From NCBI RefSeq assembly GCF_008642315.1, contig NZ_CP029192.1:8742001-8806000 (forward strand): a stretch of 64,000 nt of DNA. Direction: 5' to 3'. The notes under the pieces were generated by a model, which was not told the DNA's origin, searched no databases, and was given only the letters and a program-made list of their open reading frames with translations. Positions 47,187-58,228 of this stretch are shown here, in pieces; position 1 is the first letter of the stretch; each line of letters starts with the position of its first letter. The stretch is from Streptomyces venezuelae. Its GTDB lineage: Bacteria > Actinomycetota > Actinomycetes > Streptomycetales > Streptomycetaceae. A program made the position numbers and the translations under genes.

Positions 47187-49965
47187 CGGACGCGCGCTTT
47201 CTGCCCTGGGCCCGCCAAGGGCTGGCCACGGCGCTCACCACCACGGACCCGGTCGGCGACGCACCGCTGCCCCTGCGCGTACCGCTGAAGGTGACCACCG
47301 CCGTCGGCGGATCGGCTTCCGGCACTGCGTCCGTGCAGCTGCACCTGCACGGACCCGCCGACGTCGTCGGCATCGACCCGCGCCAGGTGCGGCGGACGGA
47401 CCCGGCGCCCGGTACGGCCGTCGAGCCCGGATATCTGCCCCTGATCGAGTTCCAACGCCCGGACTTTCCCTGGCTGTTCACCCCGGCATCGGCCAACTCC
47501 GAGGACCGGCTGCGGCCCTGGCTCTGTCTCGCGGTCCTCGAAGCATCCGAGGTGACCGTGCAGCGGCCGGACGACCGGCCGGCCATCGCCCGTCTCGAAC
47601 ACGCCGGGCGTACGTTGCCGAACCTCGCGCAGTCATGGGCCTGGGCGGTGGTCCAGGTCCCCGGATCCGGCGCCCCCGCCGACGCGTTGCGCTCCGCCCG
47701 CCCCGGCCAGGCGCTCAGCCGGCTGTTCTGCCCGCGCCTCCTGCGTCCCCGCACGGCGTACGTGGCCCTCGTCGTGCCCACCTTCGAGCAGGGCCGGCTC
47801 GCGGGGCTGGGGCGGCTGACGGGCGAGGTGGCGTCGACGGCGCAGACGGCTCCGGCGTGGCGTACCGACACCGGTCCGCTGGAGCTGCCCGTCTTCCACT
47901 CCTGGGAGTTCAGCACCGGCGAGGAAGGGGACTTCGAGGCGCTGGTCACCAAATTGCGGAGAGTCGCACTGGATCCGGGCCGGGTCGGCCGCCGCCCCCT
48001 GTCGGTGCGGAGCCTGCCCGCCGGACTGCCCGACCTCGGTGAGGTCCCGCTGGCCGGGGCGCTGGAAGCGGTGAGCCCGGACCAGTTGACCGGTTCCGCC
48101 GCGAGCGACGACTTGGGCACCCCGCTCGCCCCGTCCTTCACGGAGGCGCTGCGCGCGCTTTTGAACACCTTGCTGCCGGCACCGGCGGGCACTCCCGCGC
48201 CGGCCGGCCTGGTCCTGCCGCCGCCGCTGTACGGGCACTGGCAGGCGGGGCAGCCGACCGTGCCGCCGGTGGGCGGGGCGGCCTGGCTGCGCCGGCTCAA
48301 CCTCGACCCGTGCCACCGGGTGGCCGCGGGCCTCGGTGCCCGCATCGTGGAGCTCCAGCAGGAGGAGTTGATGGCCTCGGCGTGGGCGCAGGCCGGGGAG
48401 GTCATCCGCGCCAATCAGCTGCTGCGCTCCGCACAGCTCGCGCGGGCCGCCGACCGCCTGTTGCACCGCGGGCTGGCCGCCCTGGACGCCGAGGCGCTGC
48501 TCCAGATCACCTCGCCGGTCGCTCCTCGGGTGCGGCACGGCACCCGCACCGTCGCCGGCACGGTGCAGGGCGGCGGCAGCCGCGTGCCGCCTGCCATGAC
48601 GGGAGCCGCGTTCCGCTGTGCGCTGCGCCCGCGCGGGCCGCTCGGGCGGCGTACCGGCGTCGGCGCCGCCGATCTGCTGCGCGCCGTGAACGACGGCACG
48701 CTCACGGTGTCCGGCCCCGCCGTGGCCCGCCGGGCACGGTGACGTTCGACTCCGCCGTCGACGGGCCGGGCCTGTGCACCCGTACCCCGGACGCCCTCCT
48801 GGACGCCGAACCGCCGCCCAAGGATTCCCCGCGGTACCGGGCCTGGCTGGACTTCCGCAGCGTCGCGGTGCGGCAGCAGTCCACGATGCCCGCGTGCCAT
48901 CCGCCACCGCCGCGCCCCCCGACCCGGCTGCCCACCGGTGACATCGCCGTCTCCGTGCTGAACGCCCTGGACCCGGAGCTGACGGTGCCCAAGCGCGTGG
49001 CCGGCCGGGTGTCGGCTCCGTCGGACTGGCACCCCGCCGACCCCCTCGACCCCCTCCTCGTGGCGCCGTCCTTCCCGACGCCCATGTACCGCGCGCTCGC
49101 CGACCTCTCACAGGACCTGCTACTGCCGGGCGTCGGCGACATCCCGGCGAACTGCGTGGCCGGGCTCGCGATCAACCCCCGCTTCGTCGAGGCGTTCCTG
49201 GTCGGGCTCAACCACCACGTCGGCCGGCTGCTGTTGGCCCGCCACTTCCCGACGGACCAACGAGGCACCTGCTTCCGCCAGTTCTGGGATCCGGCCGGCC
49301 GGGTCCCGGCCCCGGCGACCGCCGCGGAACGCCACGACATCCCCGCGCTCCACGAATGGACCGCCGCAAGCGATCTGGGAGAGCACCTGAGGGGCGGCCG
49401 GCACTTCGTGCTGCTGCTCCGCGGCGATCTCCTGCGCCGCTATCCCGACGCGGTGATCTACCTCGCCCAGGGCGAGTGGTACGAGCCGGGGACGGGCCTG
49501 CCGTCCCGGCGCCGCCCCAAGTCCGCACCGCCCGGACTGAGCCCCGGAGCCCCCGAACACCCGGAGAAATACCCGCTGTTCAGGGGAAGCCTCGCACCCG
49601 ACGTGACCTTCATCGCCTTCCCCGTCACACCGGAGGCCGCCATTGGAGACCCCGATCCGGCCGGGTCCCGACCCGGGTTCTTCGTCGTCATCCAACAGCA
49701 GCTCACCGAGCTGCGCTTCGGGATCGACACCGCCGAACCCACCGCCTTGACCGGCAGTTGGCGCGACCTGTGGTGGGGGAACGTGCCCCTCACGCCGAGC
49801 GGCCACATCGACCTGGACCAGCCGCTCCAAGGTTTCGGCGACCGCACCGACAACCCGCTGGGGCTGCGGTGGGGAGCCACCAGCGCCCATCAGGCCGCGA
49901 TCACGACGCAGGCCCCCTTCCGTGCCGCGATCCACGCCAGCGACCTGTTGGAGCCCCCGCCATGA
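47183..49965 (+). pseudogene. Giant operon protein 3, unknown, frameshifted
   Basis: The ATG overlaps the previous stop. The first frame gives 519 residues from MTDARFLPWARQGLATALTT and includes YLPLIEFQRPDFPWLFTPAS and DRLRPWLCLAVLEASEV. One base is off near 48720 and the second frame, GTVTFDSAVDGPGLCTRTPD to LLEPPP, completes about 927 residues, ending in an ATGA overlap. The second part contains FVEAFLVGLNHHVGRLLLAR, FRQFWDP and FFVVIQQQLTELRFGID. These blocks recur, as far as I remember, in uncharacterised proteins of actinobacteria, myxobacteria and cyanobacteria. No enzyme motif, membrane helix or signal is visible. Confidence 0.68.
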
Positions 49966-52900
49966 CCACGTTCACCCAACTGGACGCCGGTATCCCGCTG
50001 TTGCTGCTGCCGGTCCGCCTGGAGACGCGGTTCACCCCGCGCGACGCCGTCGGGGCGCGCGTCCTGAAGATCCGGATCTATCCGGACGATGTCCACCAGG
50101 ACAGTCATGAGCCGGGCCTCACGGCGGCGGAGTCGACCGGCGGGAAGGAGTTCTGGGCGGCGCTGTGGCGGGCGGGCCGGGGCGTCGAAGGGGAGCAGCA
50201 ACGCCTCACCGCCTGGCAGCTGTTGGTGGCACGGCACGGCGCTCACCGGGCGCGCTGGATCGCCGAACGGCTCACCCCGGTCAATCCGGGGCAGCGTCCG
50301 GACGAGCGGATCCCGGCCGACGCTCCGCTGTCGCCGCCGCCGCAGTGGCCGGACGTCCCGTCGGCGGACGCCGCGTGGACGCGCGCGTCCCGTATCGCCG
50401 TACTGCCCGACCGATGGCTGGCCACCGGCCATTTCGGGGGCCGCAAGGTCTTCGAGCAGCGCGGGGCGCCCATCACACGGCCGCTGGCCACCGGGCCGGA
50501 CCCGGCCGACGACCTGAACGAGGTGGGCCAAGTCGGCCCGGGCATGCGCTGGATGGTCGACTTCGCCGCCGCCGAGCTGGCCGGCATGGGGATCAGCGTC
50601 CGGTTGCCGCCGGGCAGCCCGGACCGCTTCGACCGGATCACGGTCCTCGGCGTCGCCGAATCCCTCGACGCGGCGGAGGCGACGGCCGCGCTCTCCGGCC
50701 TGCTGGACGCGCACGCCGCCACCTGGGGGCTGGACCTGGTGCCTCAGGGCACCCCGACCAACAACGACGGACCCGGTCGCCCGGGTGGACGCCGCCCGCG
50801 GACCCTGGACGGGGCCGGCGTCCTGGCCGCGCTGGACGCGGCGCCCGCTGCGCCGGGCGACGGCAGTGACGCCGCGGCCCTGGCCCACGCCCTCGGGGTG
50901 ACCGAGCGGACGTCTCCGCTGTGGCGGCTGCCGCACGCGGCCGGCACCGAGGGGGGCGAGGCATCGGCGATGGCGGCCGCGCTGTGGCCGGCCACTTGGG
51001 GCTACTACCTGCGGGAACTGTTCTCGCCGGGCTTCGACGGCATGCCCCTGGCAGACTGGCGCCGCTTCACGATCGACACGGTGCGCGCCCGCGGTCCGCT
51101 GCCCGCGGTGCGGGTCGGTGATCAGCCGTACGGCGTCCTGCCCGTCACCTCGCTGACGCAGTGGCGGCCCCACCCGTCCCGTCCGGACCTGTTGTTCTGA
51201 CCGGATCGCCGACACGGCGGCGCAGTCCCGGCTCCATGTCCGATGGGAGCTGGACGCCCAGGGGGAGTCTGCCGCCGCTTCCGGGCATGACAGGGAGGCT
51301 CCTCCTCTCGTCGGTGATCCGGCACGGGCCGCGGGCACGTTTCTCACATTTCCCGGAGACACCCGGCCCGGGGTGGTCCTGCTCGACCCCGGCACACCCC
51401 AGCAGGCCCCGTCGCACTGGCTCGGGCCGAGGGCCGAGCGGAGCGGCACCCTTGAGGGCGACTGGCTCGGCCCCTTCCCGCCCCCCTTCCTGGCCGCCGA
51501 ACACCGCGGAGTCGCCCTGACGACGCTGGCGGCGGACAAGGGGCCGCGGCTGCTGGCCGCTCAACTCATCGCCCGGCGCGGCCAGTTCCGGCTGCACCTC
51601 GCCTTCGGCACCCCGCTGCAGGGCAACCGGGTCCGCTGGGACCAGGCCGTGGACGTAGGGGAGTTGTCCGCCGAGGCAGGGCACCGGCTCGTCGGCCTCG
51701 CGGCCGGTCACGCCACGGGCGGGCGGCCAACCGAGATCGTGGCGCTGCTCGCGGTGCCCGACGCCGCCGGCGACGAGACGCTCTCGTACCGCCTGGGGCG
51801 GCTCTCCGAGCGCGGCCGCCTCACCGTCACCTGGGCCGACCCGCTGACACCGCCACCCACCGGACCGGGCCCCGTCCGCACCGCGGGGGTCGCCCTGCAC
51901 GACCTCGACGGTGACGGCCGGGACGACCTCCTGCTCGTCGCCTCGCACTCCCCGCTGACCGACGCCGCCTACTGGATCGGTTCCGGTCTGGGCGAGGACG
52001 GCGTGGCGGCGGGCTGGCAGGGCCCGTTCCCCGCCGCGCCCTCGTGGGAGCGTCCGGCCGGGCTGTGCCTCGGACTCCTCGACGCGGGCCGCCCGCCCGC
52101 TCCCGCACCGCTCGGCTCGCCGTCGGCGTTCGTCGACCTGCTGAGCGACGCCCGCCGCCTGTGGCTCGCCCGGGCCGCGTCCCCGCGGGTCCCCTTCGTC
52201 GGCCGCGGCGATCCCGGCCGCACCCTCCTGGACATCCTCGCCCACGACGCCCATGCGACCAGCCTCCACGTCAGGCGTCTGATGGGACCCGACTACCTGC
52301 AGTCCCTGTCCACCCTCATGGGTTCCGGGCCGCTGCCGGACCTCCCCGCACGGATCGCCGCGCGCTGCGACACCCAGCTGATGCACCTGGGACTCGCCGT
52401 CCGCACCCGCCTGGACAGCTCCTGCTACGCCGACACCGCCGTCGAGTGGACCGCGCCATGGATCCAGAGCGGACCGCTGTCCGAGACCGAACCACTGACC
52501 GAGAACTACCTCCGCTGGGCCGCCACCGTCCACCCGCAGGCGCTGCACGGCCACCGGGGCATCGCTGACAGCAGCCCGCTCCTGCTGCGCCTCGTGCGTC
52601 ATGCGACGCTGCGGGGGTACGCCGACGCCGCCCTCCGCCTCGTACCGCCACCGATGCCCGCGGACCGGCCGCCGTGGCACGAACCGGAACTCGTCGACCT
52701 GTTCTCCCTCGCCCACCCCGACGCCGACCCGCCGCCCGCCCCGCCCCGCACCCTGACCGCCTGGCGCTACATCGGCGAGAACCAGCAAGGCCGCGACCTG
52801 GGCGGGGAGATACAGGTACGCAGCAACGCGGGCGACGGCGCCGTCGCCGACGTGACCGAACTGCGGGACGCGCTACGGCTGTTGGCCGACCGCCCCACCG

Positions 52901-55341
52901 CCGCCCTGCACCGGCTGCTGGCCGAGACTCTCGACCTGTCCGGCCACCGCCTCGACGCGTGGATCACAGCGGTCGCGACCTCCCGCCTGCGCGCCCTGCG
53001 CGCGCAGCGGCCGACCGGCATTCAACTGGGCGGCTACGGCTGGACAGAGGACCTGGTCGCCGCCGACGCCGACGCCGCCGAGGAGAGCGCCGGCTTTGTG
53101 CACGCCCCTTCCCTCGCCCACGCCACCACCGCGGCACTGCTGCGCGGCGGCCACCTCAGCCACCGGGGCACCCCGGCCGCCGAGACCTTCGCCGTCGACC
53201 TGTCGTCCGCCCGGGTCCGCGCCGCCCTGGAACTGCTCGACGGGATCCGCGCGGGCCAGTCGCTCGGCACGCTCCTCGGCCAGGTCTTCGAGCGCGCCCT
53301 GGTGGAACACCCCGACCTGCCGCTCGCCCGCCACCTCGGCGCGTTCCGGCAGCTGTGCCCGTCGGTGGCCGGCAAGCGGGTGCCCCTCCCCGAAGGGGTG
53401 CCCGCCGACGCCGTGGCCGCGCGGAGCGTCTGCGACGGGCTGGCCCTGCTGCGGTTGCACCAGAAGTCCGCGATTCCCTGGGGTGAGACTCCGCCGGGGC
53501 TGCCGGAGGCGGATTCGACCGACGCGCAGGCGCTGAAGACGATCCTCGACGCGCTCGGCGACCGGGTCGACGCCGTCGCCGATCTCGGCGTCGCGGAGGC
53601 CGTCCACCAGACGGCGTCGGGCCGTCCGGTCCGGGCCGGAGCGGTCCTGGACGCGCTGAACCGAGGTGAACTCCCGCCCCCCGAGATCGAGGTGAGCGCC
53701 AGTGCCCGCAGTGGCATCGGTGTCACCCACCGGGTCCTCGTCCTGCTCGCCCCGCCCGACCCGGACGATCCGGCCGTACGGGCCTGGAGCGCGTCCCGAA
53801 CCGGCGGGCCGCCGTTGCGCGCGCGGGCCGAGCCCCGGCTCGACGCGTGGGCGGCGCGGCTGCTCGGCGACCCGGCGCGCGTCACCTGGCAGGCCCAATT
53901 CCCCGGCCCCGGCGGCGACTTGCCCGACTCGGTCGTCACCTTCACCCTCGGGGACCTCGGCCTGTGCCCGCTCGACGTCCTGTCCTGCCCGGGCGCCGAA
54001 CCGGGCGGAGACCTGGAACGACGCATGCTGCTGCACGCCGTGCGCCACGCCCCGGCCGGCTGGAGCGGTCCGCCGCCGCGCCTGCGCCTCGGGCCCGCCG
54101 CGGGCCCGGGCTCCCGCAGTGTCCGCGCGCTGCTCGAAGTCGCCCGGGCCGTACGTGACCTGGTCGGCGGGGGCCGGCCGCTGCGGCCGGCCGACCTCGT
54201 GTCCGGCAGCGCCCCGGACGCCGACGCCGGGCGCCTCGACCTGGCCCGTCGTCTCGCCGACGCCGTGACCGTCGTGAAGGCGGCGGTGGCCGCGCTGCGC
54301 GCACTCTTCGCGTTCACCGACCCGGCCGCCGCGCGTGCGGCGATCGCCGGGGCCCTCGGTGTGCCGGTGGGTGAACTCGGCACGATGGACAACCTGTTGG
54401 ACCTGCCGGCCGGGCTGGACATCGCCCGCGCGGGCGACGCCGCAGCGGTCCCCGCCCGGTCCGCGCCGGAGGCCATCCGCGACGCGCTGCTCGCCCTCGC
54501 CGACTGCGCCGTGCAGGGGGCGGTGCCCCGCTCGGCGGCCGACGGCGACGCCTGGGACGTCCTGAGCGTGCAGACCGCAGCGGTGGGCCGGGAGTGCGCT
54601 GGCCGGCTCGACGCGGCCCGCCGGGCGGCCGACCCCGCCACCGGACTCACCGAACTCCTTGGCGCGGACACGCGGATCCTTCCCACGTTCGCCCCGCCGA
54701 GCCAGGACTACGTCCTGGCCCTGGCCGAGCGGCGCCGCGCGGGCGACGCCACCGCGGGCGTCACGGCGCCCTGGCTGGCCGGGTTCGCCGAGGTGCGCGA
54801 GGGAGTCGGCCGCCTGGACCGCGCCCTGCTGTGCGCCGAGGCCCATACGGAGTCGCTGCTGGGCGGCGTCGACATCGCCCAACTGCCGCTGGCGGGCGAC
54901 ACCCCGGAACGCTGGGCCGGGCTCGAACCCGCCGCCGGAAAACGGCTGCCCGGCGGGCGCCTGTCGCTGGCCCTGCACACGCCGCTCGGGCCGCCGCCGG
55001 CCGCCGCCGACGCGACCGTCTCGGGGCTCGCCGTCGACGACTGGGTCGAAGTCGTCCCCAACAACGAGGAGACAACCGCCGTGGCCTTCCACTACGACAA
55101 CCCGGGCAACACCGCTCCGCAGGCACTGCTGCTCGCAGTACCCCCGGTCGTCGGACAGCCGTGGGACACCGACACGCTCCAGGACGTCCTGGCGGAGACG
55201 ATCGACCTCGCGCGCGTGCGCGCCGTCGACCCCGACGCATTGCCCGACCTCGGCCAGTACCTGCCGGCCCTGATGCTCGCCTGCAACGTGGGCGGCGATC
55301 CGCAGGGCGACACCATCTCCACCCAGGCCCCGATCGCGTAG
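49962..55341 (+). pseudogene. Giant operon protein 4, unknown, with VCBS-like repeat, frameshifted
   Basis: The ATG overlaps the previous stop. Reading MTTFTQLDAGIPLLLLPVRL ETRF, the frame runs 413 residues to a TGA at 51198. A second frame is open from before that point to 55341, so one protein of about 1790 residues was split. Some sequence may also be missing at the join, because VGDQPYGVLPVTSLTQWRP changes abruptly to DRIADTAAQSRLHVRWELD. The C-terminal part has a calcium-loop HDLDGDGRDDLLLVASHS (FG-GAP/VCBS type) at about 51900 and a helical middle. It ends YLPALMLACNVGGDPQGDTI STQAPIA. It has no signal peptide and no known family. Confidence 0.68.
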
Positions 55342-55347
55342 GCGCCC

Positions 55348-57090
55348 ATGTCTTCCCTCACGACGTGGCAGCGCCTGGAACCCCGTACCCGCAGCAGCAC
55401 GCTGGACTCGATCCGGGCCCGGGTCCACGACCCGGCGTGGCTGCTCGCCCGGCAGGCGCAGCTCGGCGAGTTCCTCGGGACGGACGCCGGGTCCGCGATC
55501 AGCGTCGAAGCGGCCGGGCGGACCAGCCGCCTGACCCGATACCGGCCCGGCACCCCGGCAGACGGCGCGCCCCCGCAGCCGTATCCGGCCGGGACGCCCC
55601 TGGAGGCCGTCGTCGAGGCGGAGACCGGACAGGGCCCCGCGACCTCGGGCACGGTGTTCGCCGCGCAGGCCGGGCAGTGCTTCCTGCGGTCTCTGGGACC
55701 GGAGTTGGGCCCGCGCTACCGCGCCGCGTACATCCTGCGCCACCCGCTGACGGCCCCGCCCGACCCCACCGCCCTGGACGACGCCTCCCTCCGGCTCCTT
55801 GACGTCCTGGTCGGCCATGTCCCCGACGGGCACGCCCTTTACGCCGAACTCTCCGCCGCCCTGCGGCCACCGGGCGGCGGCGCCCCCGTACTCCCCGAAG
55901 AGCCGCCCATCGCGCCGGCGGATGCCGCCGCGGTGCTCGCGACCGCGCTCTCCTGGCTCGGCTGGTACGAGCGGAGGCGTCCGGCATCCCGGCCGCAGGC
56001 GTGGCAGCCGGAGCGGCTTGCTCACCGCTTCGCCGTCGCCGCACCGGCACCCGGACCGGCCGACGACGGCGAAGCTGTCCTGTCGGCGCCGGCGTTCCCG
56101 GGCGGCCGCCTCGACTGGCACGCCTTTGACGTCGAGGCCGGGGCTTCCCTGGGGGCGGCCGGGGCCACGAAGGAGTGGCGGAACGTCGCGATTCCCACCC
56201 CGGTCCGCTTTCCCGGCATGCCGAACGCCCGCTGGTGGGAGTTCGAGGACGCGACGAACCTCGGTGCGGTGGATGCCGCGCCCGACGATCTGGGACGGCT
56301 GCTGCTCCTGGAGTTCGCCCTCGTCTACGGCAACGACTTCCTGTACTTTCCGCTCGATCTTGACGTCGGCTCGCTGTGCTGGATCGACGGGCTGACGGTG
56401 CGTACCTCGTTCGGCGAGAGGGTCGGGATCCGGCCCGTCGAGAAGGCCGATGGCGGAGCGGGCCTGTGGAGCATGTTCCGCCTCACCCGCCTGACGCCGT
56501 CGGGGCGCCCCGAGCGGGGCGACTTCCTGTTCCTGCCCCCCGTGCTCGGCCCGTCCCTGTCCGGTCCCGCACTTGAGGAAGTGGCCTTCGTACGGGACGA
56601 GACGGCCAACATCGTCTGGGCGGTGGAGGAGCGGATCCAGACAGCCGCGGGGACCACGGCGGTACCGCACGAACTCGCCGAGGACCGCCGCCGGCGCGGC
56701 CCGGCCGAGGAGCCACCACCCGCGCCGGGGCCCGCGCTGACGTACCGCATGGCGACCGCGGTCCCGGACCCCTGGTATCCGCTGCTGCCCTCGCTGATCT
56801 CCCGCACCGTCGCGGGCGTCAGCTGGAACAACGTGGTGCTGGAACTCTCCGGCACCCGCGCCCCGCGCGCCCAGGTGCTGCGCAATCCCGGCGGTACGCC
56901 GCTGCGCGTCGCGGAGCAGGAGATCTCCGCCACCGGCGCCGTCGTCAACCGGTCCTGGCAGCGCGCCCGTTGGACGGACGGCAGCGTCCATCTGTGGGTG
57001 GGGAAGCGGCGGAGTGCCGGGCAAGGGGCTCGTACGAGCGGGCTCCGGTACGACGTGGTCGAGGAGCTCGACCACGAGGAGACGACGTGA
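55348..57090 (+). CDS. Giant operon protein 5, unknown (580 aa)
   Basis: This is the only gene of the operon after the PLD gene with an unbroken frame. It starts six bases after the previous stop. The protein begins MSSLTTWQRLEPRTRSSTLD SIRARVHDPAWLLARQAQLG and has a conserved-looking core MPNARWWEFEDATNLGAVDA followed by ALVYGNDFLYFPLDLDVGSL and RTSFGERVGIRP. It is soluble, has no nuclease, protease or ATPase motif and is not recognised. Tight spacing with the giants implies that it works in the same complex or pathway. Confidence 0.78.
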   Translation: MSSLTTWQRLEPRTRSSTLDSIRARVHDPAWLLARQAQLGEFLGTDAGSAISVEAAGRTSRLTRYRPGTPADGAPPQPYPAGTPLEAVVEAETGQGPATSGTVFAAQAGQCFLRSLGPELGPRYRAAYILRHPLTAPPDPTALDDASLRLLDVLVGHVPDGHALYAELSAALRPPGGGAPVLPEEPPIAPADAAAVLATALSWLGWYERRRPASRPQAWQPERLAHRFAVAAPAPGPADDGEAVLSAPAFPGGRLDWHAFDVEAGASLGAAGATKEWRNVAIPTPVRFPGMPNARWWEFEDATNLGAVDAAPDDLGRLLLLEFALVYGNDFLYFPLDLDVGSLCWIDGLTVRTSFGERVGIRPVEKADGGAGLWSMFRLTRLTPSGRPERGDFLFLPPVLGPSLSGPALEEVAFVRDETANIVWAVEERIQTAAGTTAVPHELAEDRRRRGPAEEPPPAPGPALTYRMATAVPDPWYPLLPSLISRTVAGVSWNNVVLELSGTRAPRAQVLRNPGGTPLRVAEQEISATGAVVNRSWQRARWTDGSVHLWVGKRRSAGQGARTSGLRYDVVEELDHEETT

Positions 57091-57150
57091 CGCCACGTGC
57101 GGGGGCTGCGCTGCCCCAAGGTTCAGCTCAGGTCCACGGAAGGATTCTCA

Positions 57151-57990
57151 ATGGCTGCCACTGAGGTGCACAAGGTTCCCTGGACACGCAAGCATGACGA
57201 ACCAGTTGTCGACCTGATCCCGTCCGCTCCGACCATCGCCTACCCGACATCGTTGGAAGACCTGATCGATCTCCTCAAGAACCGTGACCCGGCGGAGCGA
57301 GTCCGGGCGGCCGGCAGTCACTGGGCGCTGTCCCGGGCTGCCGTGAGCGACGACGTCTTCGTCGAAACCCATGATCCGAACAACGTCCACCCGGCCATGG
57401 GACGCACGCTGTACGACGTCGTGCCGGGGTGCCTCACCGAAGAGTTCATCGAGCGACTCGCCACACAGCACCCCGCACCGTACGACGCCGAGCACTCCGA
57501 AGAGGACGTGGGGCTGTACCCCTTCCACATCGAGACCGGGAAACGCGTCTACCAGGCCTACGCCGAAATGGACTGGGGTGACGACCAGAAACCCGGACAG
57601 CCTGGCGGTGCTCCTCCAGCACGCCTACAACAACACCTCGTATTTCGGTCCTTGGGCGTTTCGCACCATGGGCGGCGCCGGAGGGCAGACCGTCTTCACG
57701 GCGCTGACCACCGGTACGCACGGAGGCGACTTCCGAGCCCTGCCCATCGCGGATTCGGTGCTGGCGATGCACCTGGTCACCGACGGCGGCAAGCACTACT
57801 GGATTGAACCCGAGACCAGCCCCACTACCGTACGGATGACCGACGACACGAAACTGCGGGCGCTCTACGGGACGCCCCGCTACGGCGGGCCGGGCAACTT
57901 CGAGATACGACGCAGCGACGACCTGTTCAACGCCGTGCTGATGTCCGCCGGGCGCTTCGGGATCGTCTACTCCGTCGGCGTCAAACACGG
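57151..57990 (+). pseudogene. FAD-linked oxidase N-terminal part, frameshifted and truncated
   Basis: The ATG has GGAAGGA seven bases upstream. The protein starts MAATEVHKVPWTRKHDEPVV and shows the PCMH-type FAD-binding fold: YPTSLEDLIDLLKN, VRAAGSHWALSRA and, after the break, FRTMGGAGGQTVFTALTTGT with the flavin-contacting GTHGGDF. One extra A near 57590 (CAGAAACCC for CAGAACCC) shifts the frame. At about 57990 the sequence changes to the C-terminus of an IS701 transposase, so the substrate-binding half is lost. It follows the giant operon by 60 bp on the same strand and may have been its last gene. Confidence 0.72.
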
Positions 57991-58215
57991 CCTGGGCCTG
58001 GACCACTTCGAGGGCCGCACCTGGCGCGGCTGGCACCACCACGTCACCCTTGTCACCACCGCCCAGGCCTTCCTCACCCTCCGGCGGCTCCACCCCAAAG
58101 CACCGACTCCAGCCTGAGCCTCTACCAAGTCCTCGACACTCTGCAGGACATGCTGCGGTGCTGGACCGGCACCTGCACCACCTGCGGCCGACCACTCACC
58201 AGAGCCAGAACCTAA
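57991..58215 (+). pseudogene. IS701-family transposase C-terminal remnant
   Basis: LGLDHFEGRTWRGWHHHVTL VTTAQAFLTLRRLHPKA is the typical end of IS701 transposases. Behind a TGA, the same-strand words LSLYQVLDTLQDMLRCWTGT CTTCGRPL are the usual trailing sequence of these elements. It is fused in frame to the FAD oxidase fragment. Confidence 0.72.
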
Positions 58216-58228
58216 CGAAGCACTACTA

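Noticed and set aside
52873..57096. 1407-residue reverse-strand open frame opposite the giant operon
   Set aside because: Its Arg/Gly/Ala/Glu-rich composition is typical of antisense reading of high-GC codons, and forward genes with overlapping starts and stops explain the DNA.
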